From NCBI GenBank assembly GCA_900550815.1, contig URTW01000007.1:1-21587 (forward strand): 21,587 nt of DNA, read 5' to 3'. The stretch comes from an uncultured Collinsella sp. (GTDB lineage: Bacteria; Actinomycetota; Coriobacteriia; Coriobacteriales; Coriobacteriaceae). The position numbers were made by a program, and so were the translations under genes. Positions 1 through 7,814 of this stretch are shown here, piece after piece. The notes under the pieces are model-generated. The model was not told where the DNA came from. It did no database searches and worked only from the letters and a program-made list of their open reading frames with translations. The stretch's first letter is position 1. Each line of letters starts with the position of its first letter.

Positions 1-92
1 TTGTCTACCTGCGGTTTTATTTTCACGAATATCGGTATGGTTGGGAACTCATGGCTCAGCCCCGTAAACCGGCATAGTTTTGTTCGGGCGGC
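1..92. repeat. Right half of a palindromic dispersed element (type C)
   Basis: The stretch starts in the conserved centre (CTACCTGCGGTTTT, 5-18) and ends in the arm at 57-82. That arm matches the right arm of the complete element at 7365-7390 except for one base. The left half would lie outside the window. This is a directly visible repeat; its function is unknown. Confidence 0.75.
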
Positions 93-120
93 CCTGGACG
101 AGTGCCTCCGCCAGCCTCGC

Positions 121-343
121 GGGACCAAAATGATCCGTTTTCCTCCGTCCCCAAGGGATCAGCCGGAACCGCTCGCCACGAAATCGGCCCATCTACTACG
201 TTTGACGCGATACCCATGACCATACCTTCGTTTTGAACAAAACCACAGGCGTTCTACCTGCGGTTTTGTTTTCGCGTTTTTGGCATGGTTGGGGGTAAGG
301 GGCTAAACGTAGTAGAAGGGCCGGTTTCGTGGCGAACCCTTCT
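121..343. repeat. Composite palindromic element (type A-B-B'), left copy
   Basis: A lead box (121-162) contains the short dyad TGATCC...GGATCA. An arm at about 173-222 (with ATCTACTACGTTT) follows, then a central stem-loop at 236-270 (CCACAGG, loop CGTTCTA, CCTGCGG), and then an inverted copy of the arm at about 284-340 (AAACGTAGTAGA). The whole is an imperfect palindrome about 170 bp long. A second copy in the same orientation lies at 6930-7150. The central stem with its T-run resembles a Rho-independent terminator reading in the + direction. Confidence 0.75.
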
Positions 344-360
344 CGCCTACGCACAAAAGC

Positions 361-395
361 GCCGCCACGGAGGAGGGAGACGCCTCCGTGGTGGC
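361..395. other. GC-rich hairpin
   Basis: A 13-bp inverted repeat (361-373 with 383-395, one G-U type mismatch) has a 9-base loop. It sits between the palindromic element and the putative adhesin terminator. It may add to transcription termination, but no T-run follows on either strand. Confidence 0.45.
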
Positions 396-433
396 TGGGG
401 GTAGGAGTAGGTCGAGATTTAGCCCTACCGGCC

Positions 434-457
434 GCCCGGGGCCTTTTGGCCCCGGGC
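434..457 (-). terminator. Putative terminator hairpin of the adhesin gene
   Basis: A perfect 10-bp GC stem (GCCCGGGGCC / GGCCCCGGGC) with a four-base loop lies 14 bases beyond the stop codon of the adhesin gene. There is no clear U-tract after it. The design (very GC-rich stem, AAAA loop on the minus strand) is the same as the hairpin behind the hydrogenase operon at 7422-7455, which supports a shared terminator role. Confidence 0.55.
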
Positions 458-470
458 GCTGTCGACGTGC

Positions 471-3400
471 CTAGCGCTTTCGGATACCCCAGACCAGGGC
501 TCCGACGCCGGCCATGGCGATGACAATTGCCTTAAGCAGAGCAGCAGCCTGCTGGTCGCCTGTGGTGGGCAGGAAACCCTTGCCCGTCTTGACGATGTTC
601 GTCACGGTCTTGGGCGTGCCGGGATCGGGCGTCGGCACGGGCGTCTCGGGCTTCTTGTACGTGTTGTTGAACACGATGCCCTCGGCGCTCTTGTCGCCCT
701 CGGCAAAGGCGACGCTTGCCTTGAGGCTGCCCTCGCCGTCATCGACCACGTTGACGGTCGCGGTAAAGACGGACTTGTCGTAGGTCATACCGGCCTCGTC
801 GCCCTTGACCTCGCTGATGGTGTAGACGTACGTACCGGGCTCGTCGTACTCGAACTTGTCGAAATTGATCTTGCCGTCGGCATCGTTGGTGACGGTGGAC
901 TCAACGTCCTCGCCAACGAGCTTAAAGCTGAACTCGTCCTTCTTGAGCTCGCGTCCCTCGAGCACCTTGATAGCGCCGATGGAAACCTGCGTAGGCATGG
1001 CGTGATACTTGTTGGTAAAGCCAGCCGACTCGGTGGTTCCCTCGAGCTTGTGCGTAGCGGTCAGCGTGCCGTCGCCGTTGTCGGAAACGGTGGTCACGAC
1101 GGTGTAGGTCGTGCCGTCATAGGTGACGCCCTTGTACAGGCCGAGCGCGTTGGGGCAAGCCTCGCGCAGCGTGTACGTGTGCGTGCCAGGTGCCTCGTAG
1201 CGGATCGGGCTCAGTGTCACAGTGCCGTTGGCGTCGTTGGTGCCGCTTGCGACAACCACGTCGTCCTCGAGCAGATCAAACGTGAACTCGCCAGCTGCAA
1301 GGTCGCGGCCGGTCAGACGCTTGACCGTCTTGACCTGATCGGTCACGGAAGAATCGGTGGGCGTCACGCTGTAGGCGTTGGTGAATGTGAAGGCCGCACC
1401 GTCATCGCCTTCGTACATGACGCTCAGATGTCCGGCACCGTCGTCAGTCACGGTGTAGGAAATCTTGCGCGTAGCGTTAGCATCGTTGGTCACGCCAGGG
1501 GCGCTACCGGACTCGGTCACCGTGTAGGTAAAGGTGTGCGAGCGCGGATCAGTGGGGGCTGCGGGCTCGGACTCGTCGTTGGACTCGTCGGTGTCGGCAT
1601 CAGCGCCGGCGTCGGCCTCTTCAGCCTCTGCCTCGTCGGCCTCAGCCTCGTCAGCTTCGTCCGCCTCGGCCTTATCGGTCGCATCGTCCGTCACGCCCAG
1701 GGCGCGGTTGAGGTCCTCGAGCGTAAAGTGGATCTTGCCAAAGTCCACGTTGCCGGCCGCGTCGTTGGTTACGGTCGTACGCTCGGGCATCGGGGCACCT
1801 GCCTCGTCGGCGGTCACGGTAAAGGTGAACTTGCCCGTGATGTCAGCCGGGGTCAGGCCCTCGGCAACCTGGAGCTTCTTAGTACCGGTGAGCGCGGCAT
1901 CCACGGCGTCGGCGCCGTAGACGTTCTCGAACAAGGGCTCGACGCCGCCGTAGTCGACCGTTGCCGTCAGGGTACCGTCACCGTTGTCGACGACGATAAC
2001 CTTAAAGCCAAAGCTCCACGTTGTAGCGGAAACGCCATTCGGCAGCCCGAATAAATCTTCGTAGGCCGTGTAGTTAATGGTCCAAGCGAGCTTACCGTCT
2101 TTGTCGGTACGATGGGCAAGCCCAGCAGCCTCAAGATTAGCAAGCATCTTAGTGTCATAGTGCAGCGTATCAAAGCTCACGTGCCCGCCGATATTGGGCT
2201 TGAGGTTTTCGTATGCCACAAGCTCACCCTGATAGGCGATGCCGAACCAGAACTCGCCGTCGGCCATCGGGCGACCGGCCAGAGTCTTGGTGGCAACGAC
2301 CTGAGCAGCGGTGCCACCAGGCGTGTTGGTCGTAGCGCTGTAACTGTTGTGGAACGGTACCAGGGCCTTCTCGACCTTGTTCTCGCCACTCTTGTGGACC
2401 GTCTCATGCGTGCCCTCGGGACCACCAGAGACGGTCGTCGTAGCAGTGAGCGTACCGGCGGTGTCGTCGGCGATGGCGATCGTCACCGTGCGTACGGCGT
2501 CATCGTAGGTGTAACCGGGCTGGCCGTCGTTCTTTTCGGCCACGGTGTACTTGAAGGTCTTGCCGGCGTCAGCCTGCGTAAATTTAACCTCATGACCAGC
2601 CAGAATGTCGATCAGTCCGACCGTTGCCTCTGCCGCTGCGGGGGACTTGAAGCTATTAGCCCCGGGCAGCAGACCGAGCGCGCGAGCCGAAGCGTAGTCA
2701 GCTGGTGTCACGGTAAAGGCGAACTGGCCCTCGGTCATGGGGCGGCCGTCCAGATACTTGCTGAGCCACAGACCGCCGGCAGCGGTGTAGTTAAGCTCAG
2801 TGCGGTACGTGTTGGTAAAGCGTCCATTTTCCTTCTTGGTGACATTGGCGGTCAGCTTGCCCTCGCCGTCCTCGGTCACGGTTACTTCGGCGGTCGCGAC
2901 GTGGGAGTCATACGTCATGCCGACCGTATTACCCGCGTTCTCGCGGATCTCGTACTTGTAGGTTCCGGCAGCCGTGTAGCGAATCTTGCCGAACTTGATG
3001 GCGGCGATGCCATCCTTCGCGTCCTTCTTGCTCACAGTTACGGTTGCGGGGTCGGGCAGCGGGGTGCCTTCGGGGGCGGTGATGGTAAAGCTGAACTTGT
3101 CGGAGTCCGTCCAGTCGCGACCGACGATGGCCTTGCTCAGGTCAAAGTCGAGCTCTGCGTCGATCGGGGTCACGCTGTAGGTGTTCTCGAAGGTCGCAGC
3201 CTCGGCGTCCTTCAGGACATGCTCAGCCTTGAGGGCGCCGTCGCCGTTGTCCGTGATGGTGGTCTCGATAGTGTATTTGGCGTCACTGTAGGTGATGCCC
3301 TTGCTGGTGGTTCCGCCCTTGACCTCGCGTAACGTGTAAGTGTGCTTGCCGGGCTTGATGTAGGCAATCTTGTCCATGGCGATCGTGCCGTCGGCAGCGT

Positions 3401-6400
3401 TGGTGCCCTTGGCGACGACCTCGTCGCCCTCGACCAGCTCAAAGGAGAACTCGCCTTCCTTGAGGTCGCGCCCGATCAGGACCTTGGTCGCGGTGATCTG
3501 GTCGGTGACGCTCGTCTCGACAGGCGTCACGTTATAGGTATTGGTAAACGTAAATGCCACATCGCCGTCCGGCTTGCGGGATACGATCAGATTACCCTTG
3601 CCGTCATCAGTCACGGTGAAGGAAACCCCGCGCGACAGCTTGGCGTCGTTGGTCACACCAGCGACCTCGCCGGACTCGGTCACGGTGTAGGTAAAGGTGT
3701 GCTTGCGCTTCTCGGGCTTCTCGCCCAGAGCCTTGTTAAGGTCGTCGAGCGTAAAGGTGATCTTGCCAAAGTCGACCTTGCCCTTGGCATCATTGGTCAC
3801 GCTCGCGTTCGCGGGCATGGGTGCGCCCTCTTCACCGGTCACGGTAAAGGTGAACTTGCCGGTAATGTCAGCCGGGGTCAAGCCGTCGACGACCTGCAGG
3901 TTCTTGATGCCCGCAAGCGATGCCTCGGCAGCATTCGTGGTGTAGGCGTTCTTGAACTCGATGCTCTTGACGTCCTTGGCGTCCTTCAGCTCGTGCGTGG
4001 CAACCAGCTGGCCCTTGCCGTTATCGGCGATGGTCGTCACGATGGTGTAGAACGCGTCATCGTAGTCAATACCGCCGGCGTTGCCCTTAACCTCATGCAG
4101 CTTGTAGGTGTGCTGGCCGATCTCGGTGTACTTGATGGCACTGAACGTCACCTTGCCGTCGGCGGCGTTCTTAACGGTCTCGACAGGCTTAACTTCCTTG
4201 TCAATGATTTCGAGCAGCTCAAAGCTGAACTCGTCGGCCGTAAGGTCACGCCCGGTCAGAGACTTGGTCACGGTAATCTGGTCGGTGACGCTGGACTCAA
4301 CAGGATTCGTGGCGTAAACGTTCTTGAACTCGGCCTCGCCCGAGGTCACCTTCACGCCAGCGCTCAGCTCACCCTTCTTGTCGGGCGTTACCGTCACGGT
4401 GATCTCCGCGACGTTCTTGCTGTAGGCGATGCCGTCAATCGTGGTCCCGGCATGCTTTTCACTGACCTTGTAGACGTACGTGCCAGGTTCGGTGTATTCG
4501 ATCGTGCCGAAGTCGATGGCAGCCTTGCCCTGGTCCAGGTCAGCCTTGCGCACGGTCGCAGTCCTAGCCGCAGGCATCGGGGCGCCGCTCTCGGATGTCA
4601 GGCCAAACTCAAACGCGTCAGCATTCGTCCAGTCGCGACCCTCGAGCACCTTGGTCAGGCCAAAGCTGGCCTTGGTGTTCACCATTGCCGGCGTCATGTC
4701 ATACGCAAAGCTGATCTTGCCGTTGTTGCCCAGGTAGGAATTGACATGCGTCGCGGTCGCCTTGGCAGACACGTTGTTCCACTTGGGGTTGAGAACGTCG
4801 GTCGCGGTACCAGTGCTGTTGCCGCCCACGCTGCCCTTGGTGGTGTGGAGCTCGTCGATAAAGGCCAGGCGTGCGGTTCCCACAGTAAACACCAAGTTAC
4901 CGTTCTCATCGGGAACAATCGCGCCGTCAAACTTCGCAGCGTCGCCGCCGATAAACTCGATGACGGCAGAGGCGGGCTTGGCCTCGCCGTTTTCGCCCTG
5001 CTCCTCAAACTCATCCTTGTAGTAATAGGTGCCGGTATCTGCCAGCGAATTCTTTGCGAGCTGCGTGCAACCCTTGTCCGTGTAAATGGGAGTCTGCTTC
5101 TGGAAGTAGTAATAGCGGTTGGTGTCGGCCGGCTCAAAGGTCGCAACCGTATTGCCCAGATCGCCGGCAGCCCACTTGTTCGCGTAGAAACTCACGGTCT
5201 TGGCGCTGTTGGCAACGGTCGTATTGTTCTCGATGTAATCCTTGAGCCCCGTTACCTTCTCAGGCGTAAACAGGTTGTCGAGCGCAGTGCTCTTCACGCT
5301 CGAGGTGTACTTCACGCGGATAGGCTGAGCGCTGTCGACCGAAAGCTTGCCGTCTACGGTCTTAAAGTGACTCAGCGGAATCAACGACGCAGGAATATTG
5401 ACCGTTACGATATCGCCCTTCCGGGGATTGTCATCGCCGGCGCGCTGCACGGTGATGAGCAGGTCTTTTGCCTTGCCGGTGAACTCGTAGGTGTCGGTAT
5501 TGGTTTCTTTATTGACCGTTTTGTCCGTCTTGGTAAACGGCGTGCCGTTGATGACGACTTCGGTAAATCCGTCGACCTGCATAAAGTCGCCCAGCTCGTC
5601 GGTAAACGTGATGTAGCCGGACTTGGTCTCGTCGTAGCCCTTATGGATTTCGGTCGGATAAGGCGGCTCCGATGTGATGGCCTGTGAGATGTCGTCGAAG
5701 ACCTTCTTGAGCTCTTCTGCATTGGTCGCCGACTTGTAGTAGTCGGAGTTTTCCGCGCGTGTGCCAAGCTCGTCGCTCGCATACGACGTGGCATCGGGAT
5801 AATTACTCGACACGGCGTGCATAAACTTGTTGACGTCGCTTGTCCCCTTTTTCGAGGGATCGGCAGCGGGGTCCGCTCCACTAAAGATGCCGATGGTATA
5901 AACGGTGGCCTTGCTGTCCTTCATGTTCTTGGCAGCCGTCACGGCAGCATCGGCGACGCCAGAATCAAACTCGCTGTAGCTCGTTGGCTTGCCGTCGGTA
6001 AAGAACACAACGATCTTCTTGGCATCTGCGCGACCAGAAGTGATATCCCCGGCCAGCTCCAGACCATTGTCGGCACGCGTGGCACCGCTTGGCTTGATTC
6101 CAGCAACTGTATCCTCAAGAACTTTCACGTTGCCGCCAGAGCAATCGGTCAAACCCTTCATTACCTGCGAGTGGTTGTACTTGTATTGGCCTTGATAGTA
6201 CGTGTCATTGCCGACCTTATCAGTCTTATCACCCGCAAACTTAACAATGGCAACCCTATGCTGCCTATCAACGCCCTCGATAGCCTCGTTTTGTTTGGCG
6301 ATGGTATTGATAAAGCTGTTCGCAGCGCTCTTCAGTGCATCGATACGCTTGGTGGAATCTCCGCCACCCATAGGATCATCCATCGAGCCGGAGGCATCCA

Positions 6401-6758
6401 GCACCATCGCGATGTCGAGTGGCGTGGTGACTGTCACGGTTGAATTAGATGTCGAGGACATCGCCGAAAGCGTGGTCAAAAAGTCCGACTCTTCGTTTTC
6501 CCCGGTTGCCTTGACCGTCTTATCGGTCCAGATTCGGCCGACGTTTTGGGTCGTTACCTTATTGCCGCCGTGGCCTGCCGCCCAGATTTCCCAGCGTCCG
6601 CTGGTATCGGGGTCGACGACCTTTCCGGTCATTGTCGGTCCGTCCATACCGGTGCTGGACCTGGCGTTGGCCTCGGGCAGCATGGCAAATGCTGCAGCCG
6701 GCAACACCAGCACTACGGCCAGTATCACCGCCAAGAGACCCCTCGTGTACTTACTCAT
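471..6758 (-). CDS. Giant LPXTG-anchored VWA/FctA-type isopeptide pilin or adhesin (2095 aa)
   Basis: This is a predicted cell-wall-anchored adhesin or pilus subunit. Residues 1-32 form a signal peptide (KYTR, then a hydrophobic stretch ending near AFA). A von Willebrand A domain spans about 112-365, with MIDAS residues DASGS (121-125), T227 and D255 in FFTDG. Residues about 370-695 are a linker/stalk region I cannot assign. Ten FctA/Spy0128-like beta domains follow (about 696-2040). The C-terminus has a proline-rich spacer, the sortase motif LPTTG (2063-2067), a hydrophobic helix and the tail RKR. Most repeats keep the Lys (K.LxGR), Glu (xxExxG) and Asn (FxNxY) expected of an intramolecular isopeptide bond. 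The ribosome binding site GGGAG precedes the ATG by about 6 bases. No sortase or second pilin gene is in the window, so whether it polymerises is open. The gene stands alone between two sets of dispersed palindromes. Confidence 0.9.
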   Translation of the reverse strand: MSKYTRGLLAVILAVVLVLPAAAFAMLPEANARSSTGMDGPTMTGKVVDPDTSGRWEIWAAGHGGNKVTTQNVGRIWTDKTVKATGENEESDFLTTLSAMSSTSNSTVTVTTPLDIAMVLDASGSMDDPMGGGDSTKRIDALKSAANSFINTIAKQNEAIEGVDRQHRVAIVKFAGDKTDKVGNDTYYQGQYKYNHSQVMKGLTDCSGGNVKVLEDTVAGIKPSGATRADNGLELAGDITSGRADAKKIVVFFTDGKPTSYSEFDSGVADAAVTAAKNMKDSKATVYTIGIFSGADPAADPSKKGTSDVNKFMHAVSSNYPDATSYASDELGTRAENSDYYKSATNAEELKKVFDDISQAITSEPPYPTEIHKGYDETKSGYITFTDELGDFMQVDGFTEVVINGTPFTKTDKTVNKETNTDTYEFTGKAKDLLITVQRAGDDNPRKGDIVTVNIPASLIPLSHFKTVDGKLSVDSAQPIRVKYTSSVKSTALDNLFTPEKVTGLKDYIENNTTVANSAKTVSFYANKWAAGDLGNTVATFEPADTNRYYYFQKQTPIYTDKGCTQLAKNSLADTGTYYYKDEFEEQGENGEAKPASAVIEFIGGDAAKFDGAIVPDENGNLVFTVGTARLAFIDELHTTKGSVGGNSTGTATDVLNPKWNNVSAKATATHVNSYLGNNGKISFAYDMTPAMVNTKASFGLTKVLEGRDWTNADAFEFGLTSESGAPMPAARTATVRKADLDQGKAAIDFGTIEYTEPGTYVYKVSEKHAGTTIDGIAYSKNVAEITVTVTPDKKGELSAGVKVTSGEAEFKNVYATNPVESSVTDQITVTKSLTGRDLTADEFSFELLEIIDKEVKPVETVKNAADGKVTFSAIKYTEIGQHTYKLHEVKGNAGGIDYDDAFYTIVTTIADNGKGQLVATHELKDAKDVKSIEFKNAYTTNAAEASLAGIKNLQVVDGLTPADITGKFTFTVTGEEGAPMPANASVTNDAKGKVDFGKITFTLDDLNKALGEKPEKRKHTFTYTVTESGEVAGVTNDAKLSRGVSFTVTDDGKGNLIVSRKPDGDVAFTFTNTYNVTPVETSVTDQITATKVLIGRDLKEGEFSFELVEGDEVVAKGTNAADGTIAMDKIAYIKPGKHTYTLREVKGGTTSKGITYSDAKYTIETTITDNGDGALKAEHVLKDAEAATFENTYSVTPIDAELDFDLSKAIVGRDWTDSDKFSFTITAPEGTPLPDPATVTVSKKDAKDGIAAIKFGKIRYTAAGTYKYEIRENAGNTVGMTYDSHVATAEVTVTEDGEGKLTANVTKKENGRFTNTYRTELNYTAAGGLWLSKYLDGRPMTEGQFAFTVTPADYASARALGLLPGANSFKSPAAAEATVGLIDILAGHEVKFTQADAGKTFKYTVAEKNDGQPGYTYDDAVRTVTIAIADDTAGTLTATTTVSGGPEGTHETVHKSGENKVEKALVPFHNSYSATTNTPGGTAAQVVATKTLAGRPMADGEFWFGIAYQGELVAYENLKPNIGGHVSFDTLHYDTKMLANLEAAGLAHRTDKDGKLAWTINYTAYEDLFGLPNGVSATTWSFGFKVIVVDNGDGTLTATVDYGGVEPLFENVYGADAVDAALTGTKKLQVAEGLTPADITGKFTFTVTADEAGAPMPERTTVTNDAAGNVDFGKIHFTLEDLNRALGVTDDATDKAEADEADEAEADEAEAEEADAGADADTDESNDESEPAAPTDPRSHTFTYTVTESGSAPGVTNDANATRKISYTVTDDGAGHLSVMYEGDDGAAFTFTNAYSVTPTDSSVTDQVKTVKRLTGRDLAAGEFTFDLLEDDVVVASGTNDANGTVTLSPIRYEAPGTHTYTLREACPNALGLYKGVTYDGTTYTVVTTVSDNGDGTLTATHKLEGTTESAGFTNKYHAMPTQVSIGAIKVLEGRELKKDEFSFKLVGEDVESTVTNDADGKINFDKFEYDEPGTYVYTISEVKGDEAGMTYDKSVFTATVNVVDDGEGSLKASVAFAEGDKSAEGIVFNNTYKKPETPVPTPDPGTPKTVTNIVKTGKGFLPTTGDQQAAALLKAIVIAMAGVGALVWGIRKR
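639..4673 (-). repeat. Ten tandem FctA/Spy0128-like pilin domains within the adhesin
   Basis: Repeat domains start near positions 4673, 4295, 3927, 3515, 3155, 2785, 2305, 1897, 1350 and 987 (reading on the minus strand). Three sub-types are visible. Domains 2, 4 and 9 begin VTDQ. Domains 3 and 8 share LTPADITGKFTFTV. Domains 1 and 5 carry GRDW. The order 3-4 is echoed by 8-9, which suggests block duplication. Domain 7 is the most divergent and does not show the usual catalytic Glu in its normal context. Domain 8 carries an extra acidic stretch. Confidence 0.85.
1551..1694 (-). repeat. Acidic low-complexity insertion in pilin domain 8
   Basis: About 48 codons, mostly Glu, Asp and Ala (EADEADEAEADEAEAEEADA at its core), interrupt domain 8 between the segments LNRALG and HTFTYTVTES. 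The sister domain 3 has only about five residues at the same place. The DNA is a degenerate run of GCC/GAG/GAC-type codons, typical of slippage-driven expansion. Confidence 0.8.
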
Positions 6759-6810
6759 CGCGTCTCCCTTCTCGCAGGCTCAGACCTTGCATCAGCCTAA
6801 AGTTACGGAA

Positions 6811-6891
6811 TGAGACACAATTTGGGCAGGTGACACACGTTCCAGATTCGGTTTTGGGCGTGAGACAAATGTCTCACCAAAGTTGAGACAC
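6811..6891. promoter_or_regulatory. Cluster of TGAGACA boxes upstream of the adhesin gene
   Basis: TGAGACA occurs at 6811-6817, 6862-6868 and 6885-6891, and inverted at 6871-6877. The middle pair forms a perfect dyad, GTGAGACA-AA-TGTCTCAC (6861-6878). A related TGACACA lies at 6831-6837. The cluster is 53-133 bases upstream of the start codon, where a promoter and operators would be expected. I could not pick confident -35 and -10 boxes. A binding site for an unknown regulator is an inference. Confidence 0.5.
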
Positions 6892-6929
6892 GAGGGTTTT
6901 CGCAGGAAAACGGGTGCGACTCGGAGCCA

Positions 6930-7150
6930 ACAGGTCAAAATGATCCGTTTCCTCCGTCCCCGGGGGATCAGTTGGTAACGCTCGCCACGAAACCGGCCCA
7001 TCTACTACGTTTAACCCGATACCCCTGACCATAACCGTGTTTTACGAAAAACCGCAGGCGTTCTACCTGCGGTTTTCTTTTCGCATTTTTTGCCGTGGTT
7101 GAGGAACGCCGCCCAAACGTAGTAGATAGGCCCATTTCATGGCGAACGGG
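6930..7150. repeat. Composite palindromic element (type A-B-B'), right copy
   Basis: Same order and orientation as 121-343: lead box with TGATCC...GGATCA (6941-6970), arm (about 6980-7030), central stem AAAACCGCAGG/CCTGCGGTTTT (7048-7058 with 7066-7076, loop CGTTCTA), and inverted arm (about 7104-7148). Here the central stem is perfect. By eye the two copies agree at roughly four of five positions over the first 160 bases and diverge more in the last arm. Confidence 0.75.
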
Positions 7151-7172
7151 CCACACGGATGTCCTCGCGAGG

Positions 7173-7390
7173 CCAAAATGATCCGTTTCCCTCTGTCCAC
7201 GGGAGATCAAGTGCTGTTACGAATATGGTGTCATTTCAAAACTATGCCGGATTACGGGGCTGAAGTCGGAGCCCTCATCCATACCCACAAATATTGAAAA
7301 ACGGCAAGCAGTCTACCTGCGGTTTTGTTTTTGGGATTTTCTGTATGGTCGGAGGTTCGCTATCCAGCCCCGTAATCCGGCATAGTTTTG
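7173..7390. repeat. Palindromic dispersed element with perfect 26-bp terminal arms (type C)
   Basis: A lead box like that of the neighbouring element (7173-7209) is followed by a 26-bp arm at 7237-7262 whose exact reverse complement lies at 7365-7390. The centre (7298-7326) is a degenerate form of the stem seen in the other element, with TCTACCTGCGGTTTTGTT conserved. The right half also occurs at 1-92. No transposase is encoded, so a MITE-like or terminator-like element is the likely class. Confidence 0.75.
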
Positions 7391-7421
7391 TTCGTGGCAG
7401 CCCAACCGCGCGTTTAAGCGC

Positions 7422-7455
7422 GGGGCCGGTGGGGCATTTTTGCCCCACCGGCCCC
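7422..7455 (-). terminator. Putative terminator of the ech operon
   Basis: A perfect 15-bp GC-rich stem (7422-7436 with 7441-7455) with a four-base loop begins 11 bases after the echF stop codon. A smaller hairpin (CGCG...CGCG, about 7407-7423) follows. There is no U-tract, so the mode of termination is uncertain, but position and shape fit. Confidence 0.6.
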
Positions 7456-7465
7456 TATTCCAGCG

Positions 7466-7807
7466 CTATTCCGGCTTGGTTTCTACTGTGGGAGTCTTGT
7501 CCGCTGCGACTGGAGTGCGGGAGGTGTCCATAGTCAGGCAGTGTTTGGGGCAGCTCTCGATGCACTCGCCGCACACCACGCAAGCGTACGGATCAATCGA
7601 CCAGGTACCACCCTTGCGATCGACCGCAAGCGCGCCCGCCGGGCAGCGGCGCGCGCACATGCCACAGCAAATGCACACGTCCATGTCGTTAACGATATGC
7701 CCGCGCAGGCGTTCGGGCGCCGTCAGCTTCTCCTGCGGATAGCACACCGTGACCGGCTGCTTGACCATAGAGCCCAAGGCCGTCTTGGCAAATGTCAGTA
7801 AACTCAT
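7466..7807 (-). CDS. echF: Ech hydrogenase ferredoxin-like subunit EchF (NuoI-like)
   Basis: A 113-residue polyferredoxin subunit that passes electrons from ferredoxin to the hydrogenase small subunit on the cytoplasmic face of the membrane. Two complete CxxCxxCxxxCP motifs for [4Fe-4S] clusters are visible: C45, C48, C51, C55 and C76, C79, C82, C86. An extra cysteine (C47) lies inside the first. After the clusters a short Thr/Pro/Lys-rich tail is present. It is the last gene of the operon, 7 bases behind echE, and its ribosome binding site (AAGGTAGG) overlaps the echE stop. Family and position agree with EchF/HycF/NuoI proteins. Confidence 0.9.
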   Translation of the reverse strand: MSLLTFAKTALGSMVKQPVTVCYPQEKLTAPERLRGHIVNDMDVCICCGMCARRCPAGALAVDRKGGTWSIDPYACVVCGECIESCPKHCLTMDTSRTPVAADKTPTVETKPE

Positions 7808-7814
7808 GCCGCGC

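Larger units (their letters stand above)
1..470. other. Gene-free region downstream of the adhesin gene, made of dispersed repeats
   Basis: I see no convincing gene here. Positions 1-92 are the right half of a palindromic element whose complete copy lies at 7237-7390; the arm at 57-82 matches 7365-7390 with one difference. Positions about 121-343 are a second palindromic element, also present at 6930-7150. After it come two GC-rich hairpins, at 361-395 and 434-457; the latter is the likely terminator of the adhesin gene. Short ORFs in the region run through these repeats and have no ribosome binding site or family signature. Confidence 0.75.
6759..7465. other. Gene-free region between adhesin and hydrogenase operon
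   Basis: I find no gene. On the adhesin side are its ribosome binding site and a cluster of TGAGACA boxes (6811-6891). Then come a composite palindrome (6930-7150), a second lead box (7173-7209), a palindrome with perfect 26-bp arms (7237-7390), and the GC hairpin ending the hydrogenase operon (7422-7455). Short ORFs across it are repeat-derived. Confidence 0.75.

Noticed and set aside
1002..5687. Long plus-strand ORFs (350, 406 and 781 codons) opposite the adhesin gene
   Set aside because: They are mirror frames created by the codon bias of the strongly supported minus-strand gene; they have no family signatures or ribosome binding sites.
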